This document shows positions 20,626 through 32,490 of a stretch of 64,000 nt of DNA, in pieces. This stretch comes from Sciurus carolinensis (Eukaryota > Chordata > Mammalia > Rodentia > Sciuridae). The position numbers and the translations under genes were made by a program. Below the pieces are notes generated by a model. The model was not told the DNA's origin and made no database searches. It worked only from the letters and a program-made list of their open reading frames with translations. Numbering within the stretch: position 1 is the first letter of the stretch; every line of letters starts with the position of its first letter. The stretch spans positions 149,774,057 to 149,838,056 of the forward strand of contig NC_062219.1 in NCBI RefSeq assembly GCF_902686445.1, in the 5' to 3' direction.

Positions 20626-22904
20626 CTCCAGGACTGGTCCTGACCACTGGTAAAATTCTGATGTCCATTACTTCTCAGTGAGTCGCCTTCCTATTAGCCC
20701 TGTTCTCAGTACCAGGTAAGACGGGCATGTTCTTTTCTTTGAAAAACAGCTATATATTGTAACCAAAGAAAATTAAATGCAAAGACAGAGCTGGTGCTCC
20801 GTTGGCCACACCACCACAGGTCAAAGCTGGCAGTCCTTGGGGACATTTATGCCTGACACCGATGGACCCAGTGTGGAATCTGCAACACGGGATGTTGGCG
20901 GCTGTGCTGGAGATCCCAAGACTGCTGCTTTTCCCAGGGGTATCTGAGCACCCAGGTTTCTGCAATGACCCCGAGTCCCTCTTTATTTGGGGCCTCAGGA
21001 AGGGCTTCAAGGAAGACTGCACTGTTCGCTGAGGAACCCTAGTTCTGTGAGGATGTGGTTGGTGGTGATTGACAACTCTGTCCACAGTGACCCAGGGGAG
21101 AAATTCCACAGTGAGGCCCCATCCCGCAGCCATCCGCTGCCCCTAATCCTTGGGGCGGCTGAGCAGAAGCGCGGCTCGGTTCCATGCCAGAGTGTGGCCC
21201 CGGGCCCTCTGCACTCTGGCTGGCGGCAGCAGGTTCCTTGATGTCTTTCTAAGACAGAAGCCACTGTCTCTGAGCGGCTGCCAGACAGGGTCTATGCACC
21301 ACCCTCCAAGCTGTGGCTGACACGGTTACATCACATACCACCTGCCAGAACGGTGACCAGATGTGTGTCCCCACACGTCCCCCAGGGGGTGGCAGGTGGA
21401 GCAGGGGAGACAGAGGGAACTCAGCCCCTGGGGGACTGCCGGCATAGAGGCCTCCAGTTCCTACCCTGCGGCCCCCTTTAAAAGCACAACTGAAATGCTA
21501 GCTGAGTAGCAGTTTCCAGGGGCTGACTGTCGCTTGGGAGGCTGCAGTGGCTTCCTGGAACAGCACAAAGAGAACGAAAGGAAGGAAATAGGGGGAAAGC
21601 GTGTTCTTAGAAATCTTCTCATTTTGAATAGGAAAGTCCCTGGTGCAGAACTGTCTTTGGTGCTGGGGATAATCTGGGCCTGCAAGTGCTAAATGGATTC
21701 ACTGTCCTGCAGACACCCAGGGGCCGCATATCAAGGAGCAAATGCATCAATTCTGGCAGAGGCTGTGTACCAAGCACAGAAAGACCACTGCTCCCAGCCG
21801 CGGCCATCGGGGAACCTTGCGCAGACCACGCGTTCCCGAGTAGGTCTCTGAAGTCTCATTATTACTGGCTGGGTGTGGCGGGAGGATGGGGTTTGCATCT
21901 GAAAAACTGCATTTAGAAATAAATGTATTTATGTTTGGCCTTATGTTTAAAAGAAGGGGTGGGGGGAATCTTGGGGCCAGAGTCGTTAGAGATGAAACAA
22001 ACACCCGGACACAGATACACACCCGCACACACATGCACGGAAGCTTTCAGGGAGAAACAGAAAATAATGTTTTGCAATTACAGTCCACAGCTGCTGCAGT
22101 TCCAATGTGCGCTTGCTACACAGGTGCGGCCATTATAACAATGAATAGCTCACATTAAAGGTGCCATCCATAGGGGTAATAATACCAGGGTTGAAAAGGT
22201 ATTTTCATTTGCAGCCTGATGTTAGGCAGGAAATAAAATAAGGCATTTCACAGCCAGCCTGATGGCTCAGCTGCCACAGGGGAAGCCCAGGCCTGAGATG
22301 AGTGTAGGACCCTTGTGTGTGGGTGGGACACTGGGAACCCAGCCACGGTTCCTGGAGACACCAGCAAACCTGTTCTTAAAAAAAAAAAAAAGGCTGCTGC
22401 TCTTCGGTTGGGGAAACTGAGGCTGCCAGTCGTTCAGAGTTAGTGGCCTCAGCCTGCATGACATCTATGCTGCCTGGCACCTTCCATCTCTGGATCCTGG
22501 AAATGTTGTTGAAAAATACACAAGAAAGTCGCAGGTGGCTGCCACACAAGGACGTCTGGAGGAGGAGGAGGCTGCGGAACAGCTCCCTCAGGCCTGTCTC
22601 TGGGCCCTGCCGTCACCACCCACCCTGCAGCACAGAGTCGCCCTGCCGCTGCCCGGGGAGAAGGAGCCCAGACTCCTGCTCTGCTCAACGCTCCTGAAAG
22701 TCCAGCCCAGGACGGTGCCGCGTCTGTTCCATCCACTCGGCGCCACTTTTCCAGTCCCTCAACCCTCCACCTGGGTGGGAACACTCCTCTTGAGGCAGCC
22801 GAGATGCTCAGGCAGAAGGCCAGCAGGAGAAGCTGGGGACCGGAGACTGGGCAAGATCAGAAAGGACCCGACCTCCGAGAGGCCAGCCCTGAGCACATCA
22901 TTCA
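20626..22904. other. Unique DNA; possible MIR scrap and poly(A)
   Basis: An A-run lies at 22378-22391, followed by 'GGGGAAACTGAGGCTGCCAG', a possible MIR scrap in reverse. Otherwise no feature. 22540-22760 is moderately CpG-rich without an identifiable gene. Confidence 0.35.
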
Positions 22905-23025
22905 AACTCTCCGCAAAATGAGATCCACCGTGATCGCTGCACAGGGTTGCCTGAGGTGCTGAGGAGGTCAATGACCTGCAAAGGCTTAACACCGAGTCTG
23001 GAACACAGTAGGCACTAAATAAATG
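22905..23025 (+). mobile_element. MIR 3' end
   Basis: 'AAAGGCTTAACACCGAGTCTGG' and 'ACACAGTAGGCACTAAATAAAT' match the MIR 3' end. Confidence 0.6.
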
Positions 23026-23144
23026 TCACCAATGCCTGGAGTAGCTTCCACTTTGTCACGTTCACTTTCTCAAGTGAGTCTGAACGATATCCAAGGGGTC
23101 GCAGGCAAGAAAATGGAGCTCTGTTGTCAAGAAAGAAGAACAAG

Positions 23145-23480
23145 GTGCAAGTGGCCCTTGAGTCAGTGGGGGCCCCACATCTGTGGAGTCAACCAACTGC
23201 AAATCCAACCCCCCCAAAAAAACTGCATCTGGGCTGAACATGTACTAACTTTCTTGTCATTATCCCCTAAACAACACCGTACAGCAACTGTTTACATGGC
23301 ATTTACATTGCATTAGATAAAATAAGGAATCTGGAGTGCTTGATATACAATCAACCTCTATGAGAGGACGTGGGCAGGTTCTAGGCGAATACTGCGCCAT
23401 TTCATAGGAGGGGCTTGAACATCTCAGGATTTTGGTTTTCATGGGGGTCTTCGAACCATGGTCCAGGGACACCAAGCTAT
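23145..23480 (+). mobile_element. MER2-like DNA transposon (TcMar-Tigger MITE)
   Basis: The 5' end 'GTGGGGGCCCCACATCTGTGG' with 'GTCAACCAACTGCAAATCC', and the 3' end 'ATTTTGGTTTTCATGGGGGTC...GGTCCAGGGACACC', follow the MER2 outline and length. The interior is decayed. This is a nonautonomous relic. Confidence 0.6.
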
Positions 23481-24721
23481 GACCCGCCTGGACGCAGTTC
23501 TCAGTGCTACCGTCAGCTTCAGAGCGAACATTTCAAAACACAAAATTTTAGAATTGCAGGATAATTCATAATTCATATTGTCTGTTTTTAACAGTGTCGA
23601 AAGCAAACAATAAGGCTAATAGCAACGCCTACTCTGGGTGAATTCACAAAGGAAGGGTCCATCAGGCCCAGGTGGGTCCTGGCGTGGCGCGGGGGGCCTG
23701 GGCACGCTTCCCCAAAGCCCAGGTGGAGAGCCGCCCACGGCGTGGGAGCCTGAGAGCCCGCTGCCCTGGCACAGGACGTGGGGCCGCACGCAGCCCTCGC
23801 CAGGACCAGAGCATCCTAGGGAGGCGGGATGGGCCCCAGGTTACCAAGGAAGGTGGGAACACAGCCCTTTTTAGAGGATGTAAAAGTGAGAAGAGGATTA
23901 AAATTAATTTGAAACTTCACAGGAAGCCTGGATAATGAAAACAAAACTCGACTGCAGGGCTGGCTGGCACGGCCTGGCTCTGGAAGAGCTCCCACAGCAG
24001 AGCTCTGGATGGCTGGAGCCGCCGGGGACACAACAGCAACAATGACACTCCAGCGCAGTGACAGGGATGTTGGTGACGCTGGCGCTGACGACGGTGGTCA
24101 CACTGTCTCGGACCCCAGCGTCCCGCAGCCCTTTCATAGCACATTCATTTATTGATCTATTCATTCGACAAAAGCCGTCACCCGCGCAGAATGAACTGGC
24201 ACTCACCTAAGTCCATTAATAAAACATGAGGCCCCTTGCTGGGGAAGCAGAGCCTGGAACGTCACCGCGTGATCACAGGCTCGCAGGAGGAGGCGCTGGC
24301 GGAGGAGACACTTCCGGGCACCTCCTCCAGGCCGGGCATCGGGAGAGGTGCCCAGGAGGAGTCCATCCTAGGCCGCAGTTAGACAGGTATGTGTGCGGAA
24401 TGCAGAGGCCTAAGACCGAGCACAGGTCACTCTGCAAACTCTCCACGGAAGGTGGAAGTGAGGGGTAAGGAGGTGAGCCTGTGTGGCCAGGGTGGCCCCG
24501 TTCTGCACTGCCTGTGCCGCAGAGAGGCCGGCGTGCGGGCAGCTCCCTGGGCCAAGTCTATGTAGAAGAAACACACCCAGCAGCAGCAGCCTTCAGAGGG
24601 GCCTCCGGTGCCCCTCGCTCCTGTACCAGGGCTCACCTGTGTGACCAACAGCTGTGCCAGAAGTCACAGCATGTCACTTCTGAAATCCAGTTGTGAAGGA
24701 CACTGACGTTTCTTTCTCTCA
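23481..24721. other. Unique DNA with short CpG-rich patch
   Basis: 23660-23840 is GC- and CpG-rich but under 200 bp. 24135-24175 has an L2-like 'ATTCATTTATTGATCTATTC'. No gene is supported. Confidence 0.35.
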
Positions 24722-24992
24722 GGTTGCTCACTCTGGGGAAAGCCAGCTGCCCTGTTTTCAAACAACCCCATAAAGATATCTAGATGAACAAACTGAGGCC
24801 CTGTGAGGGATCAAGAAAGCAAGTCCTTCACCCGGTGGATCTTCACATGATCGCAGCCTCCCGGAGACACCCTGAGCCAGAACCACCCAGCTAAGTTGTC
24901 TTTATGACCCTCAGAAACTGTGGGAGATAACTGTTATTTTAAGCTGCTAAGCTCAGGCTGATTTGTTACACAGCAACAGATAGCTAACAGAA
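24722..24992 (+). mobile_element. LTR relic, MaLR/ERVL-like
   Basis: 'CTCTGGGGAAAGCCAGCTGCC', 'ACCCTGAGCCAGAACCACCC', 'CAGAAACTGTGGGAGATAAC', 'TTTAAGCTGCTAAGC' and 'TTTGTTACACAGCAACAGATA' follow a mammalian LTR 3' part. The family name is uncertain. Confidence 0.5.
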
Positions 24993-25017
24993 CTAACAAC
25001 ATGGACAGATTGTGTAT

Positions 25018-25345
25018 ACAGCTGTCCCTCGGTATCGGCAGGGGATTGGTTCCAGAACCAATCCATCAATGCTTAAGTCTCTTATGTAAAAATGGCATAG
25101 TACTTGCAAATACACTATTCGTGACCTCCTAAAACTTTCAATCATCTCTAGATGACTGACAACATCTAATCAATAAAATGCAATGTAAATAGCCATTACA
25201 CTGTATCGTTCAGGGAATAATGACAAGAAAAAGTCCTGGACATGGCTGGTACTGGTGTAACCATCGTAGGCTCAATGACATGTTGATCAGCAGCTGGCGG
25301 AATCTGTGGATGTGGAACCCGCAGACACAAAGGACCAACTGTGTG
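25018..25345 (-). mobile_element. MER2-like DNA transposon (TcMar-Tigger MITE)
   Basis: It opens 'CAGCTGTCCCTCGGTATCGGC' with 'GGGGATTGGTTCCAG', carries 'GGGAATAATGACAAGAAAAAG', and closes 'GGATGTGGAACCCGCAGACAC...GACCAACTGTG'. The ends form imperfect inverted repeats. At about 330 bp it is essentially complete, and opposite in orientation to the copy at 23145. Confidence 0.72.
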
Positions 25346-25559
25346 TTTACACAATACGATGTGGGAAAGGTTAGGAAGAAAAGCATATTTAACGTGACTC
25401 TTCTTTTTACACATTACAGACCTGTGTATCGCATTATAATGGTGGTTTCTTGTTTTATTAGTCCTCATATCAAGTGAACTGTAAAAATAATTTTTTAAAC
25501 CTAAAGCTCCATGACAATGTCAATTAGGGCCCATAAATAGCATGAAAGCAGAACACCAG

Positions 25560-25985
25560 CAGAATGGAGAAGTCGCCGGAGATCCCGCAGAGGGTGGCTG
25601 CCAGCTGGAGGTGGCTGCTCCCTCCCCCGTGAGGCGCCTCAACTCCAGGAGGAAGGCCCGAGCGGGGAGGAGCAGGAAGGAAGACGCCTCCCCAGCAGAT
25701 GGGGCCACACGCCAGCCGAGCAGGGCACCATGAGCTGAGGCGGGCGCATGACCTCCAAAGCAGGCTTGTGACCCAAAGAGCAGGGCGTATCCGCAGAAAG
25801 GCCAGTGTTCCGCAGAGGCACGCAGGAGGGGGCCGGTGCCCGCTCAAGGACGCTCCCGCCGAGATACGCACCTCTGTTCTGGCCTCAGGGAAGCGCAAGT
25901 CCCCGGGGAGCTCCCGGGTAAAGCTCTGCAGTCGCGCCCACAGGGTGGGCTGAAGGGCCCACCATACAACCTTCCTGGTGGCAGG
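25560..25985. promoter_or_regulatory. CpG-rich block, borderline CpG island
   Basis: Hand count of about 27 CpGs over 420 bp of ~64% GC gives observed/expected near 0.6, just at the threshold. There is no TATA box or donor site I would defend. A 212-codon minus-strand frame (25524-26162) spans it without a recognisable domain. Confidence 0.3.
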
Positions 25986-27110
25986 TGTCACGCTGACCTG
26001 CTGGCCTTCTCCACCCCGCTGTGCTCGACGTCCCTCTGCTATGGATTCATTAACTAAATTGCAGGAAGTACCCAAGTTTTTTGCAATCTTAACTCTTTTT
26101 CTTCTAAACAGTTTTTTTTCATATATTAAAGACTTAGTATCTATTATAAAAGTGGTGCTCAAGGGTGTATCTGCTTTCCTTTCTTTTTCCTTTTTCTGTT
26201 TATTTTTTCTTTGTTTATTCTTTCATTTTTAGGGGAACAAGGGGTTCTTGAAGAGTAGTAGCCACCAGTTTGAGAGACTGTGCCCAGTACAGCCTCTGCA
26301 TGGCTCTGCCCGTGGCCTCTGGGCTGCACGGTGAGAGATCATCATCCATTCCCCGCCTGTCCCTTGAGAAAGGACTGTGTGACCCTGGGTGGAGAGGACA
26401 CGAGCCAAGGCAGGCCTGCCCTCCCAGGCCAGGTTCAAGATGGGGCCAAGATGGGACCAAGCGGAGCCCATGTGGTCTCCTCGCTGGGAAAGCTCCCTCA
26501 CCAGTGGACACGACGTCTTCCATGAGGTCTTTGCGTGTGATCATGAATGTTCACAGAGGAGGAAGGGTGAAGAGGACATGAGCCACACAGATGTTAAGAA
26601 ATCGTGGAAAGAACACCCCAGAAGCTTTTGCTGAAGTTTTCCTAGTTATGCGTTTGGAACACAGCCCTGCTTATCAGATTGACTTTGAATTGGTCCTCAG
26701 CTTCAATAAGCCTCTAGCCTAAAGGCCAGGGACCAGACCACAATGTGGGCACATTTACAGGTACCTGCCTGCTCCTTCCCCACCAAACAGGACCCCATTT
26801 TCTAAATGCAAAGACGACCTTTATTTTTACTCGTGACAGAGATCTTATTAGTCTCAGAACAGGCCGACTGCCTGGAGAAGCTGTCGGACTCCAGTGTGAA
26901 GTGAAATAAGCACCCACCAAGTTACTGTTGTCCTTCTTAAATGAAGAAGTTCCTGTAAGGCCATTCCCCACATGGAAGGCCTTGTAGTCTCACACCCTCT
27001 ATAAAGTAGCATGTGTGACATCGTGGTACACCACCTGGAACCTCATGGACTCCTAAGCAACTGCTACTGTCAAAACAAAAGATGAATCGCAGCGAGAAAG
27101 GTGATTCCTT
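25986..27110. other. Unique DNA with T-rich tract
   Basis: 26085-26235 is pyrimidine-rich. The rest shows no repeat or gene. Confidence 0.4.
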
Positions 27111-27346
27111 TTTTTTTTTTTTTTTTTTCAATGTTAGATTTTAGGGTTTTGTTTTATTTCGTTCTAGTACTAGGGATTGAACCCAGGGGCGCTTAACCAC
27201 TGAGCCACATCCCCAGCCCTTTTTATTTTTTTATTTTAAGACAGGGTCTTGCTAAGCTACTTAGGACTTCACTAAGTTGCTGAGGCTGGCCTTGAATTTG
27301 CCATCCTCCTGCCTCAGCCTCTCCAGTCACTGGAATTATAGGCATG
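27111..27346 (-). mobile_element. B1-dID SINE, 5'-truncated, with poly(T) nearby
   Basis: A T-run at 27111-27128 precedes it. The ID half starts near 27167 ('CTAGGGATTGAACCCAGGGGC' type, 'TGAGCCACATCCCCAGCCC'), followed by the B1 half to 'GGAATTATAGGCATGG'. The first ~20 bp of the B1 half (right end) are missing. Confidence 0.88.
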
Positions 27347-27382
27347 GTAAAAAAGGGGTCCAAGCCTGGTAAAAAAGGGGAC
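27344..27382. repeat. 22-bp imperfect tandem duplication
   Basis: 'TGGTAAAAAAGGGGTCC' recurs as 'TGGTAAAAAAGGGGACC' 22 bp later, exactly at the truncated 5' edge of the SINE. Confidence 0.8.
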
Positions 27383-28684
27383 CGTTACACATTATGGTTT
27401 ATGTTGGCTATAGATTTATTTAAGAGAAAAAGTCATTTTCATTATTTTCCTTACTCGATGTACACAATTACTTGTAATCTTTTCATTACTTTTCCTTACC
27501 CTCCATACTCTGTCTGCTGTCTTTCTCTGAGATACACGCCTTCACTCACATGGTCCTTACATCGTCACTCAAAATTGACAGTGAAACAAGGGAACTCTGT
27601 AACCTCCTTTTTTTTTGACTACAGATAGATTTCTGAATTTTTTACATTTTAGAAATGCCTGAAATTACTGATACATTTTGGAGTTATTCTCTTTAAGAAT
27701 TTAAAGAAGTTTGTGGTGGGAGCTGACGTCTACCAAGTGACTGTCATGCCTGATCATGTGGCTGAGGCAGGAAGAGGGAGTTTTCCCCCAGATTTCTCGA
27801 CTGTTGGAGATTCTCTCATCTGAGGTTCGGCATGTCTGCAGCCCCAGGAGGGTCCCTCCCTTTCTCACCCACTCCTTCGATTCTCCCGATTATCCGTAAG
27901 GACACTTGAAATATACACGAAGGCTGTTCAGAGTCTCCGAACCCGATGTGACGCTGGAGCTACGAGGTTTTTTAATAACTACCATTACTGTGCTATGAAA
28001 ATACACTCAACTCAGACAGGAGGGAAATGTCAGAGTCTGAAAGAGGAGGCAAGAATGAACTTCCCGAATTCTGGATATTTCTGGAAGAGTCGGTGTAAAC
28101 AGCCCCTGGCGGAGCCGTCCAACACCGACCAGTGACAAATGCTTCCTGTGACTCCTTCCCACTCCCCGTCCTTTGCCAGTGACCAGTGACCTGCTTCACT
28201 AAGTTTACAGGCATCTGGGCCTTACCACCTCCTCGTAAGGTCTGTGCGGGTCTTTAAATGTTTGGCTTTAACACTGTATAAAATCCTTCTGTAAAGCAGA
28301 CTTGTCAACAGGCAGACCCTGTCCCTACCTGGAAGCACCCACAAGGAAGGTGGTACTGTCTCCTGGTCACTGGGAGAACTCCCTCCAGGAAGCTCTTCAA
28401 CCGTTTTGCAGGTCTCTGATTTATGGCCTTTATGTGATAGGCTTATGGTCTTTAATTTAAAGATATTAAAACATAAATCACCAAAATTTATCCTAAGGGA
28501 AGTAGAGATATTTACATTTTTTAAAAAAGTCTGGCACCACATAGAAATAACTAAATAAAGGTTCATCAATAATAAAAAAATTTTTTAAATAGCCTATTTT
28601 TGCAATCTAAAGTTTAATGCCTAGATTTCCCCATAATTAAGGCAAATAAAACTGTTTATAGATAAGCCTAAAAAACTGATGTTT
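27383..28684. other. AT-rich unique DNA, no feature seen
   Basis: No repeat or gene is recognised. Confidence 0.4.
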
Positions 28685-28904
28685 GCTAGGCACAGCGGTG
28701 CATGCCCAAAATCCCAGCAGCTCAGGAGGCTGTGGTAGGAGGATCGCAAGTTCCAGGCCAGCCTCAGCCATTTAGCAAGTCTGTAAGCAACTTAGCGATA
28801 CCCTGTTTCAAACTAAAAAATAAAAAGGGCTGGGGATGTGGCTCAGTGGTTAAGGGTCGCTGGGTTCAATCCCCAGTACCAAAAAAAAAGAAAGAAAAAA
28901 AAAG
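28685..28904 (+). mobile_element. B1-dID SINE
   Basis: The B1 half starts 'GCTAGGCACAGCGGTGCATGC', with an A-rich linker, then ID 'GGGCTGGGGATGTGGCTCAG...GGGTTCAATCCCCAGTACC'. An interrupted A-tail runs to 28904. Confidence 0.92.
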
Positions 28905-28929
28905 AACCTCTGATGGAAAAATAAATAAT

Positions 28930-29085
28930 TTGTGCATTAGGTAGGAAAAGCATGATTTTTGAGTCAGACCTACATTTAAATCACAGATCTCCTACCGATT
29001 TCTTTACCTTTCGGTACCTCCATTTTTCCTTTGTATTATAGAATGAGGGTCCAGGCTCCTTGGATACCTCTGAGAAATCACTCCT
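28930..29085 (+). mobile_element. MIR SINE fragment
   Basis: 'GATTTTTGAGTCAGACCTAC', then 'CCTCCATTTTTCCTTTGTATT' and 'AGAATGAGGGTCC', fit a diverged MIR. Confidence 0.5.
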
Positions 29086-29789
29086 GAGTTCCTCATGACA
29101 ATGGCATTCAGCTGCAGAGGAGTTCTCGAAACCAGAGACGATTCCGAGCGCAGGCCAGGCACACAGTCAGAGTTTGAAAAGCTTGAGAATGTGAATGAAA
29201 TCATTGGCAGGCCACCGGGCGGTTGCGAGTTCACTTTCTGCCACTTCGATGATGGTGACAGGTTTTCCTGCCAGGTGGACTTACAGCAAACAGGACTCCA
29301 GGTTCCCACCAGTAAAACAGAAGAAAAATGGCTCCAGAGAGGCTCCTTGGGATTTCCAACAGGGATTTCAAATTGCTAGTCATGGAGTAAAATGCTAGAT
29401 TCATTTGTTTGCGTACGCCTTTGCCAACTGTGAATTTGACACTCAGGCTATGCAAAAGAACGGCTCTGCCTATCTGGACCGCAGTCCCAGGCGCCTGCGA
29501 CGGGCTCTGGAACCACGGCCAGAAAGCAGCAGCTAAGCACACAGGGCCTTGTGTCCCAACAGTGTCTGAGCACTTGAGAAACCGAGATTTCACCCTTAGC
29601 TCTTCATCCACCCACCCTGGGGCCATGGAAGGTCACATGGTCTCCTTGTCACTTACCTCTCCCATGAGGGCCAACACCAGGCTGGTGCAGCTGTTATGAC
29701 ATGACTCCCCTGCTCAGGATGAACCTCCCTCCCTGAACAAAGAAGAGTGCTTGGGACCCTAGGGACAGGGCTGCTAGGGATACATAGAT
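29086..29789. other. Unique DNA, no feature seen
   Basis: No repeat or gene is recognised. Confidence 0.4.
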
Positions 29790-30362
29790 AGACATCACGC
29801 TTCACCAAAGAGCATATGGATGACATCATGGACCACCAGGCAAATCCAAGTAAAAACATGATGAAATACCATAAATGATCAAAACAGCTAAAATTCAAAA
29901 TACTGACGATATTCAGCACTAACAATGCCAAATGCAGGTGAGGATGTGAAGCAACTGGGATTCTCATACACTCGTGGATGGAATCAAAACAGTACAGCCG
30001 CTTTGGGAGACAGTTTGGTGGCATCATAAAAGCCCTTATCCCCTTGCCACTCAACCCAGGAATTCCACTTCTGGGTATTTTTACCCCACGGAAATGAAAA
30101 CACGCTCTTCCAAAAACATGCATGTCAATGCTTGCAGCAGCTTCATTCACAACTGCCCCAGATAGGAACAACCCAAATGTCCAACAGGTGACTGTGTTTC
30201 CAAGCTGAGGAGCATGCAGTCCACGGAGCTGCTCAGTGACAGGAAGGAAGGAGCACGTGGTCCACACCCCTTGAAAACCCTCAAAGGCATCGGCCGAGGG
30301 AAAGGTGACCCTCAGATCATGATGCCCAGCGTGACATTCACATGACACTGTTCAAAAGACGG
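29790..30362 (+). mobile_element. Old L1 LINE fragment, 3' region
   Basis: 'CTCATACACTCGTGGATGG', 'GGAGACAGTTTGGTGGCATC', 'CCACTTCTGGGTATTTTTACC', 'AACAACCCAAATGTCCAACAG' and 'ATTCACATGACACTGTTC' trace the L1 ORF2 end into the 3'UTR. It is an ancient, noncoding copy. Confidence 0.75.
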
Positions 30363-30595
30363 AGCTGTGGTGAGGAGTGTCAGACAGAACAGTGTGAGCC
30401 CTGCAGGCCAGCCCAGGCTCCTGGCCACCCCCTAGGCCCTCCCCGCCCCTTGTCTTCCTGCTCTGCTCCTGCGGCACAGTCTTTCAACCCTCGGGGTTTA
30501 AATGATCTGCTTTCACACCTAAAACATCTCAAAGTTGGGGGCAAGTCTTTTTCTTTCTCACATCCTTTGGGGGATATTTCAGTTTATAAAGATAC
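30363..30595. other. Unique DNA
   Basis: No feature is seen between the L1 and the Tigger-like relic. Confidence 0.4.
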
Positions 30596-30965
30596 AGAAG
30601 TTCCTCAACTTACAATGGGCTGAATCCCAATAAACCCATCATAAGTTGAAATGTTCGCTGAAAATACATTTAGTATGCCTGACCATCCCAGAACATCCCA
30701 GCCTAGGGACACAGGACACTGGGGTGTCCCTTGCCGACTGTGTTGCTTGTGGGGCTGACCGGGAGCCACACCTCCTGCTGCTGCCCAGTATCTCCAGAGA
30801 GGATCCTGTCGCACACCGCCAGCTCAAGAGAGGACCAAAGCTCAAAGTTCAAAGTCCAGGTTCTCTCTACTATGTATCAATTTTGTACCATTGTGAAGTG
30901 GGAAATGTATAAGTCTTGTTACAAGTTATAAATCACGGTTAAGCTGAACCATTCAGCCTAAGTCA
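30596..30965 (+). mobile_element. Tigger-like DNA transposon relic
   Basis: 'AGTTCCTCAACTTACAATGGG', 'CCCAATAAACCCATCATAAG' and 'TTGAAATGTTCGCTGAAAATAC' at the left, and 'TTTTGTACCATTGTGAAG' with 'ATCACGGTTAAGCTGAACC' at the right, follow a mammalian TcMar-Tigger MITE. The interior is mostly unrecognisable. Confidence 0.5.
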
Positions 30966-31879
30966 AGGGCTCTTGGATATGTACCAATAGCTCTGTAACC
31001 CCCAGTGGCTGATGCCACACTGGGTGTGCAGCAGGGACTCTTATCAGTACTTGTCCAACTGCTGTGTTGGGTTCTGCAAGGAGGGAGTACTTAGCCTTGG
31101 TCAATGACTTCTAGAATCCTTAGGCTGCCGTCATAGCCCAAAGTTTGGAGTTGGTGCAACCTCCAAATAATGACCTGAAACATCATCTCATCAATCAAAT
31201 TGGCAAAGCTTTAGGATGTTGGCTGCCAATATCTCAACATCCTTTTCCTTTCCCTCTTCCCCACAAATGCAAACATTTCAAGGGCTTACACAGACTGTTG
31301 GACAAAGAAAATGCGGTCCTATGGTGCGAAAATCCATTAATAATGATAGCAACGGTCCCTGTTTCTCCAAATACAAGTGGTCTTGGCTTCTGGTTCCACT
31401 CATTATTCCTGTGAAATCGTAGGCAGTTATTTCTAACTTTTTTACAGATTAAGAGCTCTTAGAATGGTAGCATTCTAGAACCTCATGGAGCCTGGGCACT
31501 TCTCATTCAGTCTTTGTCCCTAATGCTGCCTCTACCTTAAAGAGATCCATTTAGAGATTGCTTAGAACAATGCAAATCTTACCTCTTTGCTTAATTACAA
31601 GCTTGTGCTTGCAAATGCTTTGCTGGTTTCAGAAGCCAGTGTTCTGGGCTCCAGGCAGCGGCGGCGGCTGTGGTTATTAGCCTTGGCAGTGGCGGCAGTG
31701 GCAGCTGAGAGCCCCTGATTCACGATCCTGCGCTTCATTTGCCAAGTACAGACACAACCCAAAAGCTGGAAACGGAGACCCAGGGGAAGAAGCGCTGGTC
31801 CCCCACCCCCGGCCTGGCATTGTGTGCTTTGCAGAGAGGAAATGAGGACCCACAAGGCCGCTCCTTCCCCTCACCCTAT
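30966..31879. other. Unique DNA, no feature seen
   Basis: No repeat is recognised. A short GGC-rich stretch lies at 31657-31710. Confidence 0.4.
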
Positions 31880-32110
31880 CTCCTGAATGCAGTTTTTCCA
31901 ATAATTTAATAACATTCACAGGGATATTAGATTAATTGGATTTTAATTCCAAATGACTGTGAAAGCAGAGAAATGAGTCACCAGCTCATACTAATGAGAA
32001 GATCTATTAAGGGCTCTTTGCTGATAGACACATACAGCAGGGTTATAAATATTTCATATCCAATTAATTGAATTTTGCCCCCTATATATGACACTGCCCT
32101 GAAACATCAA
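31880..32110. promoter_or_regulatory. Candidate conserved noncoding element A
   Basis: Repeat-free, AT-rich sequence dense in homeodomain-type TAAT/ATTA cores: 'CAATAATTTAATAAC', 'ATTAGATTAATTGGATTTTAAT', 'CAATTAATTGAATTTTG', plus 'GGTTATAAATATTTC'. The pattern resembles deeply conserved developmental enhancers. Conservation itself is not visible here. Confidence 0.35.
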
Positions 32111-32269
32111 TCAAACAGGACCAGAGAAAGAACAGAGGGAGGGAAGAAAAACTGTGAGCTCCTTTGGAACAGCAACGACATGACCCCCAGCTTTTCCCTT
32201 CCACCAAGTCCCCTGAAAAGCCCCCACCCCACCCCGAGGACTCCTGCCATTCTTGTGGGCCTGCTGAGA
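32111..32269. other. Spacer between candidate elements A and B
   Basis: GC-richer, purine- and C-rich sequence without recognisable features. Confidence 0.35.
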
Positions 32270-32490
32270 GGAGCTGGAAGCGTTTACGCCAATTGCAGCT
32301 GGTTCCATACGGTGGGGAAATTAATGATAATTAATCAGAGAGCATTTTATACAGGGCTGTGTGCAGAAGGTTATTCAAGTCCTGCTGCAAATAGATTTAT
32401 AGGTGTAATTGCTATGTCGAATGACCCTCTGTAAATAGGCTCATTAAACTGGCCATCAGTCAAATGGTCTAATTGAAGCCACGCAGTAGC
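32270..32490. promoter_or_regulatory. Candidate conserved noncoding element B
   Basis: 'GCCAATTGCAGCTGG' (E-box CAGCTG), 'TTAATGATAATTAATCAG', 'AGATTTATAGGTGTAATTGC' and 'AAATGGTCTAATTGAAGCC' pack homeodomain and bHLH-type motifs into about 200 repeat-free bases. It pairs with element A 160 bp away. Confidence 0.35.

Noticed and set aside
22000..22035. CA-rich 'CACACCCGCACACACATGCAC' as a microsatellite
   Set aside because: Too short and irregular to list as a feature.
25524..26162. 212-codon minus-strand frame across a CpG-rich block
   Set aside because: No domain, no signal peptide I would trust, and high GC lowers stop density. No splice or promoter evidence.
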